A DNA stretch of 64,000 nucleotides from Lunularia cruciata. Its lineage: Eukaryota; Streptophyta; Marchantiopsida; Lunulariales; Lunulariaceae. Where the stretch lies: assembly GCA_948567375.1 (NCBI GenBank), contig OX419756.1, positions 16,125,001-16,189,000 on the forward strand. The letters are read 5' to 3'. The position numbers and the translations under genes were made by a program. Below, piece by piece: positions 34,845 to 45,030 of the stretch; the first letter of the stretch is position 1; every line of letters begins with the position of its first letter. Under the pieces are notes generated by a model. It did not search any database, was not told the origin of the DNA, and saw only the letters and a list, made by a program, of their open reading frames with translations.

Positions 34845-35805
34845 TTTGAGGTTTACCTCACCTTTTTAGGGTCAATTGCTATTCCATCCTTGGAGATGAT
34901 GTGCTTCAAAAGTAGACCTTCTTCACAACCAAAAATGCACTTCTTTGGGTTGAGAGATGTATTTATTTCATCCAAGCATTGCAAGACCTTGATTAGGTGC
35001 TCAAAGTGCTCTTGCTTACTCCCATAGACACAAAAGTAATCAATGAAGTCTCTCACAAACTTCCCAATGAAAGGTTCAAACACCTTGTTCATGAACCATT
35101 GGAATGTGGCTAGAGCATTGCAAAGCCCAAAAGGCATAACTTTGAAAGCATAAGTACTCCAAGGTGTGGTAAATGTGGTGAGTTGTTGATGCTCTGGTGT
35201 AATCTTGAGTTGGTTATACCCATTATAACCATCTCCAAAACTATACCTCTCATGATCTGCAACCTCCTCCAAGATCTCATTAATGAATGGCAAAGGATAA
35301 GAGTCCTTCTTAGTAACAATATTGAGCTTCTTGTAATCCATATATACCCAGAGCTTACCATTCTTTCTCTTCACAATCACAATTAGAGACTTCCATTTTG
35401 AATTCTCCAACTCAAAGATAAAGTTGGCCTCCTTGAGCTTGTAAATCTCTTCCTTCACCATCAAAGATATTGGTGGACTAATGCGGTGTTGTTTTTGGCG
35501 GACTAGCTTTGCATGTGACTCCACCTTAATCTTGTGCTCCTCCAAGGTGACTTCCATTAGATCCTTGTAATTAAAAGCAAACACATGGATGAACTTACAA
35601 AAAATCTCCTCAAATCTTACCTTCTCCTCCTTGGTAACATTGGTATGGTCCAAATGTTACCAAGGAGGAGAAGGTAAGATTTGGACCATACTTGAGGGTA
35701 GACAACCTCCTCTCTATCTCCTCAAGTGTCAATGGTGATTTATTTGGGTCCTTCAAAACCTTTGGCTTAGGTCTAAAATCCATAGCACACAAGGGATACA
35801 TATTT
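34845..35805 (-). pseudogene. A2 reverse transcriptase
   Basis: A single 266-codon open frame (35653-34853) covers fingers and palm: 'KLKEANFIFELENSKW', 'VIVKRKNGKLWVYMDYKKLN', 'SYPLPFINEILEEV', 'MPFGLCNALATFQWFMNKVF', 'FVRDFIDYFCVYGSKQEHFEH', 'LNPKKCIFGCEEGLLLKHII'. The xIDD catalytic pair reads IDY, so the second Asp is lost. Just upstream, at 35611-35683, a foldback insertion disrupts the RT N-terminus. The better-preserved frame helps define the A1 damage. Confidence 0.88.
35611..35683. repeat. Perfect 31-bp inverted repeat, 11-nt loop
   Basis: Arms 35611-35641 and 35653-35683 are exact reverse complements. The loop sequence (GGTATGGTCCA) is itself mirrored just after the right arm (TTTGGACCATAC). 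A1 has only one arm at the homologous place (7301-7330), so about 43 bp of inverted copy was added here. Confidence 0.95.
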
Positions 35806-35989
35806 GAATCAGATTTAGATTCATCCTCCTATGTGGAAGTCTATTCTTCCATGCTTGTGTCCACACTTGAAGCTCTTTATTTTGAATCTAATCCCCAACA
35901 ATCAGAAAATGGTGTATCTGAATGTGAAGTGTTAGGCACTATAACTCTATGGTGTGATGGCCCAATCCTCAAGTACCCTTTGTATCATC

Positions 35990-36490
35990 AATGAATCATG
36001 CATGTTGCACTCAACCATGGCCTCCCAAGAAGCAAATCATAACTTAAATCCTTCAAGACTTGGAAAGTCATGAGATTTTGAATTCCCATAACTGAAACTA
36101 CCACCTTATCCATCATCCTTATTGGTTGAACTTGTTGCTTGTTTTCCATGCTCACCGTAAATGTTGAAGGTCTAGAGTGTTCACACCCAACTTCTTCATC
36201 AACCTTTCTGACATAACATTCACCATTGATCCTCCATCAACCAATGCATCCTTGATGTAATCACCATTCACTCTCACATTAATCTTGGAGGCATATTCAC
36301 AAGCTTTTCATGTGCTGGTTTGGCATCCACCACCCCCATTGATATAAGAGCTTTTCCCCTCTTCTTCCTCTTGCTCCTTGTAGAACTCAAACCTCCTCTA
36401 AGCTCCTTTCTCAAGGTAAGATTCAAAGCAATCAGTTTGCCCACTGTGATGTTAGCTTTGTGACTCCCAATATCTTCCAACACATTATAG
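35990..36490 (-). pseudogene. A2 protease region
   Basis: On the minus strand the frame carries VDGGSMVNVMSERLMKK (about 36190-36245), equivalent to the A1 protease site. The neighbouring frame 36483-36274 (69 codons) corresponds to A1 6391-6654, the gag-protease linker. Confidence 0.65.
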
Positions 36491-36829
36491 TTTCATTTTG
36501 CTTTCAGATCAAGAAGTCTTCCATCCCCAACTTCTTTCTTGGAGTCTTTGTTGTTGATAGTGTTGAGGTGCAAGTACTCCTAGTAGACATAGGAGTATCC
36601 TTGCTAGGAGTAAATCCTTGAGAAGAGTGTACATCCTTTGCAAAACAAGCTCTCGTCTTCTCTTGTGCCAAAATATCCAAATTAAGACCTTTGGATTTTG
36701 AGCATTATCCCTTCTCATACTTGCTCTCAACCACATGTATGGATGTTATCTCCTTAACTTTGCTTGAATTAGGATCCACTTGGGTTTCACTCCCTCCTTC
36801 TTGCCCTCTATTGGCTCCTAAATTCCCAA

Positions 36830-37738
36830 ATTCCAAATTCCACTTCCTCCATGGTAAGTGGAATTTGGGCAATTCTTTTTGATATGACCTCTTCCTCCAC
36901 AATTGAAACAATTTTGATCATTGAAATTATTGGTTGGTTAGCCTCCTTTATATAGATAGCTTCCATAACTCCTAGGCTCTCTCCCTATATTCTGATCCAC
37001 CTCTCTCTTCTCCCATAGTTGCACCACATTGCTCTTGAGATCTGCAAGTTGTTTTGTGATGGTTTGAAGTGGATCTTTTGGTGAAGGAACTACTACTTAT
37101 GATACAACACTTGCCACTAAACTATCAAAAGTTCCACCATAATTGTAGCCTTGAGGAGGATGCACAACCTCCTTCACCACCAAATCACTCTCATCCCCTT
37201 CCAAACTCTCCTCCATACAAATTGTAATCTTGATAGCTTCAACCTTAGAAGAAGGTTTCTCATATCTCACCTTACTTCTAATCTGTGGTCTCAACCCTCC
37301 CACAAAATTATTGGTGAGCATGGCTCCTATGCCAATCATAGTAGTCTCCACATCATCTCCACATTTCCTCAACACTATGCAAAATTTGGATTCTAACTTC
37401 TCCACTCTTTCTACATAGACTCTCACTTTCTCTCCATCTCCTTGTTTGAGGAAGGTAACCGCACTCATCAATCTCTCATGACTCAAATCCAGAAAAAAGT
37501 TCTCAATGAGTATTAAATATAAACTCTCCCAAGACTCTTCTTACCCATCTCTCCTCTCTCTCTTTTGGTATTCTAACTCATATCATATAAGTGCTACATC
37601 CTCAATGATATTTGGTTTTAATGAGGCTCACTCATTCTTTCTCTTCTCATTTTTTCCTATGCAAGCTCTCTTGAAGTCTCTCACAAAGGCCTCCACATCT
37701 TCTCCATCCTTGCCAAAGAAAATTGGAAGTTTCTCCAT
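36830..37738 (-). pseudogene. gag: A2 gag
   Basis: Starts at ATG 37738 (MEKLP, after a C/T-rich tract on the plus strand). The open part 37486-37097 (129 codons) holds 'VTFLKQGDGEKVRVYVERVEKLESKF' and 'NNFVGGLRPQIRSKVRYEKPSSKVEAIKI'. The intact zinc knuckle CFNCGGRGHIKKNC lies at about 36873-36914. It is closely parallel to A1 gag at 5249-6250. Confidence 0.85.
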
Positions 37739-38019
37739 CTTAGCCCCTCACTATCTTTCTCTTCTCTCTCAATATTCTTTTCTTTTCTTTTCTCTCACTC
37801 TATAACTAGTAGATTATAAACATAATTAACACTATTTGAGAGTAATCCAACCTAGGGAATACAAAAGGTTCAGGTTACTGCAAGATTTCTATAGCAACAT
37901 CAAAACCTAGAGTGCATATTAATTGAACTCTCATGGATAATTTATCCATAAGTTGAAATGTTATCTACATCACTAATCTTGAGAACTTGTTGATCAAGGT
38001 ATTAGTATTTCTGTAATTG

Positions 38020-38460
38020 TACTGAGACTCTCTCCAAGATCCCTCACCAAAGTCTCCAAAAGTGTTTTACTCCATTAAACTCATATCCTTTTTGAAGTCC
38101 TTCCATTCCACAAACCTCACACAACTCCTTGGTCTTAGATCTTCTCCCTCCCAATCTTGGTGAAGAAGGTCCAACATGCAAATCCAAATCAAGTAAGCCT
38201 CTCCTTTCTCTCAATCTCTTGCTCCAAAAGGTCAATGGATATGAACTTGCCTATGTCCCTTCTCTTCACATAAAAAGCACTTAGACTCACTCTTTCCTCC
38301 AAGTGGTGTAGGTTTTTGGATCCTTATAACACTCTCTTTAAATTCTATTCTAAATACTTTTTTTCCTCATGTCTACTCCTACAATCACCTCAAACCCTTG
38401 GGGAACCTTGCATAGTCTCAATTTTCACTCTTGGTGACCTTTCATGTTCCAAGATGGGTC
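38020..38460 (-). pseudogene. A2 upstream zinc-knuckle frame
   Basis: Homologous to A1 4501-5000. Frame 38235-38044 (63 codons) reads SKRLRERRGLLDLDLHVG and KELCEVCGMEGL. Just upstream CFLCEEKGH (about 38240-38290) preserves the first Cys pair and the His of a CX2CX4HX4C knuckle, though the last Cys is lost. Between the two copies all four metal ligands are represented, so the ancestor probably had a full knuckle. Confidence 0.55.
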
Positions 38461-38469
38461 TAAACACTC

Positions 38470-39270
38470 AAATATGCTTTTTATTGCTCTCACACTCCTC
38501 ATGCATGAGATCTCAACTGTGTAGAATTGACCCTCCTCACAATGTCACTAAATTCTCTCAACTTGTATGTCACAGTCCTTTGAAATTTTCACAATTATAA
38601 AAATCCCATGACGTCCTCCCTTGCAAAATTCTATATTTTTTCATTGAGCCATTTAGCCTAGGCATCTTTCTATTTAGCACACATATTTCAGATTTGGTCT
38701 GAAAACCACCCCTCTCACTTCAAAAATTGATAACTCTCTGTGCAAAAATGATCTTTCTCTTATTCTTAAGCCAAAAGGTAGAATACTATACACTGAATTT
38801 TTTCTAGAATTTTCAGAAAAATCCACTAAAAACTAAAGAAATGGCATACTATGTACAATTTTCCGGAGAGCATGTAGTTTTGATAGCAATTTTCAACTTT
38901 CAACTTTCAAAAATTCTATCTCAGTGCATGAACTAGCACGAACAAAAATTTCAAGTGTTCTAATTGAAGGAAAGCTATCATGTGTAGAAATTTCAAATCC
39001 AAATCTCAAACTTGAGATTTTGCACAAAATCTCCGTAAACCCCAAAATCTGCAATCCACCTCACACAATCTCTCCAAATACTCTCACGTGTACAAGATGT
39101 ACAATATCACCTCAAGACATTAATGAACTATAGATTATAAAAATGGATCTTGGTTCTCTAACATAAATTTGGCCCTCTCCTCTCTTAATGTTCTCTCCAA
39201 GTGAGCTCTCAAGCCTCCTTCTATCTAATATAGAATTGTACGTGAAACATTATCTTGCCTTCTAGAGAGA
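38470..39270 (-). other. A2 5' leader
   Basis: Counterpart of the A1 leader at 3701-4500. No gene seen. The block around 38900-39000 aligns with A1 around 3940-4060 in inverse orientation. Confidence 0.55.
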
Positions 39271-39288
39271 TCCCAACAACAAAACAAA
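39271..39288 (-). other. A2 primer-binding site (tRNA-Asp)
   Basis: TCCCAACAACAAAACAAA on the plus strand is the complement of a decayed tRNA-Asp PBS next to the 5' LTR. It shows that this LTR serves the element to its left. Confidence 0.7.
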
Positions 39289-39291
39289 AAA

Positions 39292-39977
39292 TATGAGTTG
39301 CACTCTCTCTCTATTAGGATGAACCTCTAATGGTTTTTATGGTAGCACACCTTGGCCTAAGAAGGCAATGAACCCCTACTCCATCATACTCATCCAAAGC
39401 TTCAACTCCAAGACTCAAGATTTTACTCACTAAAGAACTCAACCCAGAGAGAGAAAGTTGCAAATGAAAGGATGATGAGTATCTTCTCACCCCTATTTTA
39501 TATACTTGTGAAATAATTATGCACCAAAGTTACTAATTATTGGAGTAACTCAAGTTACTAGGCTAAAAGTCAAATAAAGTCAAAAAGCTCAAGGAATATC
39601 TATACTCATGGTAATATTCTCCTAAGCATGTGGTCTTATCTTGACCCAACCACTAAGTCAAAGATTCTTTCACATGGGCTAACGTTGGACTTTAGAAGAA
39701 TTTGAAAAAAAAGGCTTGTGGGTCCAAGAGTTTTCAATTCTTTCCTCAAAGCTAAACACCTAAGAATACCAAGTCAACATAATAGCATCCAAAATAGTGA
39801 TGCTCATTTTTTCCACTTCTTCTAAAGAAAATTCCCCTCTATCTTAACTATGACTAACTTTAGCTAATCATGACTAATGTAAAACCATCCTTTATCTCTA
39901 TAAATAATATCTCTCAAGTACTTATAGAACTAAACTAAATATCACAATAATATATACATGCACAAATGAGTGTTACA
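39292..39977 (-). repeat. Shared LTR: A2 5' LTR and A3 3' LTR
   Basis: 686 bp. On its left is a PBS and gag leader (A2); on its right is a polypurine tract and integrase end (A3). One LTR with a PBS on one side and a polypurine tract on the other is the middle LTR of a tandem array. Confidence 0.88.
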
Positions 39978-41196
39978 TTTACTCCTAGACTAAGGTTTCA
40001 CTTTGTCCTCAAAGTGAAGATCTTTCTACCTTCTATGATACATTTTCAACTTATCATGATTAATCCTATCCAAGTGTCTTCCTCCCAACTCCTTGAGATC
40101 ATAGGTGTAATTGCCCCACACCTTCTCCACTATGAAAGGTCCAAAGTATTTAGGCAAAAACTTCTTTTGCACTCTCTTGAATTGCATGGAATCAAACAAC
40201 ATTACCCAATCATCTTCTTTGAAAGGCTCCACCTTCTTCTTGCCTTGCATCTTGTCATAGCTCCTCTTTTGTTTTCTTTAGGCTTGCTCCACTCAACCCA
40301 TAGCAACTGCTCTTGCCTCTTCCTAAAGAAATCTCCCAATTTCATCTTCATTCTTGTCCCTCAATGGTCTAGCCTCAACCTACTTGGTAAGATAATTAGT
40401 AACTACCACAATATACCAATTGTTCCTTGGGGTTCTATTGAGAGGACCTACAAAATCAATTTCCACTTCTTAAAAGGTCCTAGTAATGGAATTGATCCAG
40501 TGGTGGAGTGGAAGTAGACTTTCTAGCAAAATCTTGACAACCATGACAAGTTTTTCAATAATCAAGAGAATCCTTGAAAATCCCCCTCTAATGGGAACCC
40601 GCATCTAGAATCTTGAAAGTAGTCACCTTTCTTGCAAAGTGTCCTCCACACATTAAACCTTCATGGAACTCCTTTATGAGTAAGATAGACTCTTCCTTAC
40701 CCACTGCTCTTCAAAGTAGAACATCTATTCCTTGGTGAAAAAGAATATCCTCTACCATTGTGTAAAGATTGGATATTGCTAAAAGGGCCTTCCTCTCCCT
40801 AGCATGCATCCTTTCTGGATAGTTGCCTCTTGTAACAAAGTCCACAATTTGCTTGTACTCCATTGGAACCTCTTGAGTGATTGAGATTGTCATGAGTTCC
40901 TCATCCTGGAAGATATCATCCAATGGCTCATCTCCATCATGATTATAAGCCCTAGATAACAAATCAGCATTTGCATGTTTCTTCCCCAGCCAATCCTCAA
41001 TGGTGTAGTCATACTGAAACAAGAGTATCATCCACCTTGCTAGCCTCCCTTCCACATAAGGCTTGTTGAAGATGTACTTCAAAGTCTTGTGATCCATGAA
41101 AATGGTGGCTATCCCTCCAATCAAGTAATGTCTAAACTTCTTGAGACCAAAAATCATTTTCAACACTTCCCTCTCTATGGCTGAGTAGTTCTTTTG
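39978..41196 (-). mobile_element. A3: partial A element (integrase end and RNase H)
   Basis: Internal sequence joined to the shared LTR. Reading leftwards on the minus strand: RNase H (41166-40711, 151 codons open, with 'FRHYLIGGIATIFMDHKTLK' and 'LGKKHANADLLSRA'), the integrase zinc domain and core, and the integrase end (40250-40026, KKVEPFKEDDWVMLF). Much of the core and middle is deleted: sequence jumps at about 40330 from 'DEIGRF' to 'EEARAVAM'. At 41197 it abuts D2 RNase H sequence without an LTR, so the 5' part has been lost. Confidence 0.82.
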
Positions 41197-41197
41197 A

Positions 41198-41755
41198 TCT
41201 ATGAATTATCATAAAATTATACTTTTATAAAATCAGAGCTTATCATGCAAGCTTCCTAAAAGGTTGTTAGACTCTATCAACCACTTCAATGGTTGATGAT
41301 AATTGATGAGAGTGAAGAGATTACCAAATAGGCAAAGTTAGAAATGTCTTATGTCCACATTGCAACCAAGCATTCTCCATTAGATTAACTATACTTTGCT
41401 TTTATTGAATTGTTGGACTAATTAGCATAAGCCACCACAAACTCCTTCTCATAATCATTTTGTTAGGTGAGCACTACTCTAAGCCTCAATGTTCTCCAAT
41501 CAATATGAACTTGGAATGGTTGTCCTTTGATTAGTCTCCAAGAATAGGAGTAGACATCAACTTCTCATTGAGCTCTATAAAAAGCTCTCTCTTCCTATTT
41601 CCCCAACACCACTCATGTGTAAGCTTGATCAACCTTGTTAAGACCTTGGCAATGGCACCAAATTTCCTAACATATTGATGATAAAAGTTTGCTAACCCAA
41701 GGAAGGCTTATACTCTACTCAAATCCATATGCCAAGGTGAACCATGATGGAGATG
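41198..41755 (-). pseudogene. D2 RT-RNase H segment, inverted
   Basis: This stretch aligns collinearly with D1 12640-13150 on the plus strand (for example CTATCAACCACTTCAATGG, GAGTGAA.AG.TTACCAAATAGG). It therefore encodes the RT end and RNase H on the minus strand, while D2 integrase to the right is on the plus strand. It is non-coding now because of stops. Confidence 0.75.
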
Positions 41756-41779
41756 GATTGAGTAGAAACCCATGTACCA

Positions 41780-42413
41780 GCCAATAGGATTAGACCAGAG
41801 CACATTGGAATGGTTAGATAGATGAGGAGATGGTGCCAAGTTAATATGCATTTGCCTTTCTATGTATATTTTCTAAGGTTTTGGTGGTATCTCTCTTAGT
41901 ACAAATAAGACAAGTTGTTGAGGTCTCAAATCCAAAAGGTGGGGATATTGATAAAATTCAATGAGACATTCATGATGATAACTTGGTGGTGGACTATCTT
42001 TACATTGGTGTTATGGGTGGCATGATTGGTGCCAAGGAGAGAGACCATGTCTTTCAACAAGCCAAGCAATTTATATTAGAGTACAAACATCTTCTTCATG
42101 TATTGGAGGATGATAGAGTGCAAGTAGTACCCCTTCTATCTTAGAGATCACAAGTGGTATGTCATGCTGATGAAGAGTTAGGACATTTTTGAGAAAAGCA
42201 GAAAAATAGCTTACTCCACAATCATTAATGGTGGTGCATCACGTAGATCAATGTATAGTAGTTTGTTGCAAGATAGATGGTTTGTGAGCAAGTTAGAGCA
42301 TCATTTAACATTTATAAGATTTAGTTCTTAGGAGATTGCACTACCTCCCAAGATCACCTTGAGTCAAATAGCTTAGTAGAGAGAGTGGTTCATATAATCA
42401 AGAGAGGATTGCG
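41780..42413 (+). pseudogene. D2 RNase H end and integrase zinc domain
   Basis: Homologous to the complement of D1 12570-11880. Readable blocks include 'HDDNLVVDYLYIGVMGGMIGAKERDH', 'LLHVLEDDRVQVVPLL', 'VCHADEELGHF' (first His of the zinc domain), 'LVARQMVCEQVRASFN'-like text and 'ESNSLVERVVHIIKRGL' (the Glu-bearing helix). The core between them is largely deleted. Confidence 0.7.
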
Positions 42414-43279
42414 TGTTAAGTGTGGAGTTTGATTAATTATGGGAATACTCTACAAGACACATATCCTATAAGAACATTGAAGAGTTAGTATGAGATCTTC
42501 TACAAGAGTTGTAGAAGTGTAAGTACAAGACATAGATCTTCAAATTATGAGATTTTATTTATGAGAGTGCATAAAAAGGTAGTTCACATTGTGACTGATT
42601 TCTTAGTGAATGAAATGCAAATGAGATGTGCCTTATCTTGTTAGAAGTGTCTTCTCAAGGGATTTCCATAAACACAAAGATCAAGGAAATGGAACTATAG
42701 ACAAGAAATTATGTCTACTTGAAGTTTAAGACAAATATGTCATATGAGACCTATGGGAATACTTGCATGAAGGGCTGCACGAATGGCTCTTAAGGGATTC
42801 TACTACAAGACTTGCAAGAATGGCTACATGAATAGCTCTTATGTGATTCTACTGTGAGGCTATGGGAATAGCTCTTGCAGGATTCCACTACTAGAATAGC
42901 TCTTAAATGAATATATCCCTATGGGAATGAATCCCACTTGCAAAACTTTGTGAGGTGATGTGTATCAATTGGTACCAAACAATCGAGGGTTAGATACAAG
43001 ATCAATTAGTACCACATATTCCAGAGTAAGATAAGGATTGACAAGTGTAAATGTATATATATTGTAGTGTTGGTGGTCAATTGTGACTTTTTGATAGTTC
43101 TTGAATGAATGAAATCATGTGCAATTGTGGATGTAAGTAGAAGTTAGCCAAACCACATGAAATTTGTGTAATTTCTATGTATGAATTTCCTCACTAGATT
43201 GATGAATGAATTTTTCTCCATAGAATAGTCTAATTTGTATTCCTATTGTTCTCTCAATCTAGTTCAATTTCTCCTAACA
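42414..43279. repeat. G: 866-bp solo LTR in D2 integrase
   Basis: Starts TGTTAAGTGTGG and ends CTCCTAACA, flanked by TTGCG (42409-42413) and TTGCA (43280-43284), a 5-bp duplication with one change. The integrase frame ('KRGL|HKYGSQ') resumes exactly. It has no internal genes. It contains a degenerate tandem of about 35-50 bp (GAATAGCTCTTATGTGATTC and variants, 42740-42910). The family is otherwise unseen in this window; the length and ends fit a copia or gypsy LTR. Confidence 0.75.
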
Positions 43280-43866
43280 TTGCATAAGTATGGATCGCAA
43301 GAGGCCACTTGGGAGATGGCAATCTCCAACTACCTTGGTTGACCATGGGCTATTGGTTCAGCTAGATAGCCTCCTTAGCATCATTCTCTCCTTAATTTCT
43401 ACTCTATATACAAGATCCAAATTTACATGTAGCCATTTGTTGCAATATTATTGTCATGTTGGACTTGGATGATTTAGATGTATGGGTGAATGCATGTTCT
43501 AAACAAGGAGATATCTTTTAGAGAATGATTTCAATGGTCATTGAGAACTTAATAATTGCCCATCATAAGGATACCTTATGCTATGTTATTATTCTAGGAG
43601 GAAATTATAGACCCTTGATCCATCAATTTCACCCAAGTGGTTATGTATATCTATAGAAAACTACACCAACAACATTTGATGTAATTACAAGCCACACTAT
43701 CTTGAGAGTATGTGAGGTTTTACCTTCTAGAGTCTTCATGTTTGAAGGATGCAATGCTGTTATTTGGAAGGATCATATGTATAATTATGCACCATGCCAC
43801 CTCTCAAACATTGATGGTACTATGGACCCATGCTTGGTAGTTGTACATCCAAGCTTGCGGTGTATG
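43280..43866 (+). pseudogene. D2 integrase C-terminal part
   Basis: Reads 'TWEMAISNYLG.PWAIGSAR', then an open frame with 'HHKDTLCYVIILGGNYRPLIHQFHPSGYVYL', 'TTFDVITSHTILRVCEVLPSRVFMFEG', 'WKDHMYNYAPCHLSNIDGTMDP' and 'HPSLRCM'. This is the long C-terminal extension of one gypsy group whose protein ends in a PHD-like finger. It is interrupted by C3 just after 'RCM'. Fairly well preserved. Confidence 0.75.
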
Positions 43867-44621
43867 TGTAATACAATGAGGATAGGAGACATGAAGAGAA
43901 ACACAAAATAAGAAACATATAGTTTCACACTCAAACCTCCAATGCCCTGAAGGAGCACCTTGACTATATTATATAGCAAAAGGGACCACCCCAAAGGAAG
44001 CTCTGGCCTTGGATCAGATACATGGATGGATATCATGTCAATGATCTCTACCCTTAGATTAGTTGCATGCATGGGTGACATGTTGATTCTGATCCTAGCT
44101 GGTTGGTCAAACCACCTTTGATCGGAAGGAATCTTTAGGGAATATTCTTGTAACCAAATCGTGTGGGTGAGTTACCGTTGGAAAGCTCTTGATGAGACAG
44201 TCTCTAGGGAGAGAGAAGGGAAGGCTAGCCTATACACATTTGTATAAGGGAGAATGTGCACATTTTTGAGGCCTAATTCATCCATTTAGGCTTCTAAAAT
44301 TAGCTCTAAAGTTTCCAGGCTATTTTTAGCTCCTACCTTATTAGTAAAATTTCTCTTTTGGTGACACCTCTATCTAATCTACCTAACCTATCATATATAA
44401 CATCTTTCCAGATGTTACCGAGCCAATTTTCACCTCTAGCTAATATGTCTAGCTATTGGTATTACAACTTCTGGTTATTTTTGGCTTCTACCCTATTAGT
44501 ACAAGTACTCTTTTGGTGACACCTCTATCTGATCTACCTATCCCCTCATACATAACATCCTTCCAGATGTTACCAAGCCAATTTTCACCTCTAGCTAATA
44601 TGTCTAGCTATTGGTATTAAA
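43867..44621 (-). repeat. C3: solo LTR of family C with internal duplication
   Basis: Inverse orientation, ends TGTAATAC (43867) and GTATTAAA (44621), flanked by GTATG (43862-43866) and ATATG (44622-44626), a 5-bp duplication with one change. The U3 end is duplicated in tandem: 44312-44466 and 44467-44621 are near-identical ~155-bp units. Frames inside (for example 44081-43785) are incidental. Confidence 0.85.
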
Positions 44622-44760
44622 ATATGTTATGTAGCTCTTCTAGTAGAGTTGCTATTATGATGGTGTGTGATAGTTATTCAAGAGATGACATATAATATGT
44701 TTGACTCCTCCCCTCATGGTGGTTCCTCAAGGATAGTGATTATGCCCTTGATGTACTTGA
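44622..44760 (+). pseudogene. D2 PHD-like zinc finger tail
   Basis: After C3 the D2 frame continues 'MLCSSSSRVAIMMVCDSYSRD', followed by 'LLPSWWFLKDS' in decayed form. Together with the Cys before C3 this fits C-x2-C ... CDxC ... of a PHD finger ('CMLC..S..A..M..CD.C..GWH..C'), with the fourth Cys now Tyr. PHD fingers bind histone H3 tails. Such a tail may guide integration, as chromodomains do in other gypsy elements. Confidence 0.6.
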
Positions 44761-44919
44761 CATATAGCTAGTTCACTCTTTATTAGATTGCGGACATGCA
44801 ACTAACAATAAGGCTTGATAGCACTTGGCCTCTTGATCTTTGTTCACCATAGAGCATACACATACTTGGAGTAGATGGCTATTTGGAGTTAAAAGGGATC
44901 TAAACATGAGCTAGGAGGG

Positions 44920-45030
44920 CAATTGTGGCACTTTAGAGTTTATTTATGACTTTTTTATGAGTTGTACTTCTATAGTGTATGATGTTCAAAGTAATGTGTG
45001 TTGTGTAATGATGTATATGCATACAACAAC
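44920..45030 (+). repeat. Terminal fragment of a D-type LTR
   Basis: GTGGCACTTTAGAGTTTATT through GCATACAACAA matches the 3' portion of the D LTR at 45450-45540 and the segment at 63955-64000. It is directly followed by an LTR start at 45031, giving an LTR-end/LTR-start junction. Confidence 0.6.

Larger units (their letters stand above)
30177..39977 (-). mobile_element. A2: complete A element with a nested insertion
   Basis: Minus-strand element with 3' LTR 30177-30864 and 5' LTR 39292-39977, PBS at 39271-39288, and the same gene order as A1. Interrupted in the RT/RNase H region by a 1941-bp insertion (32899-34839). Without it A2 is 7.86 kb. Its two LTRs share diagnostic variants (for example CTCAAGGAATAT, GAAAAAAAAGGCTTGTGGGT) that A1 lacks, so A2 is a distinct subfamily. 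Its 5' LTR is also the 3' LTR of A3. Confidence 0.88.

Noticed and set aside
42740-42910. Interspersed short repeats as a CRISPR-like array
   Set aside because: Repeats are degenerate and unevenly spaced, lie inside a TG...CA LTR with a target duplication, and the genome is a plant's.
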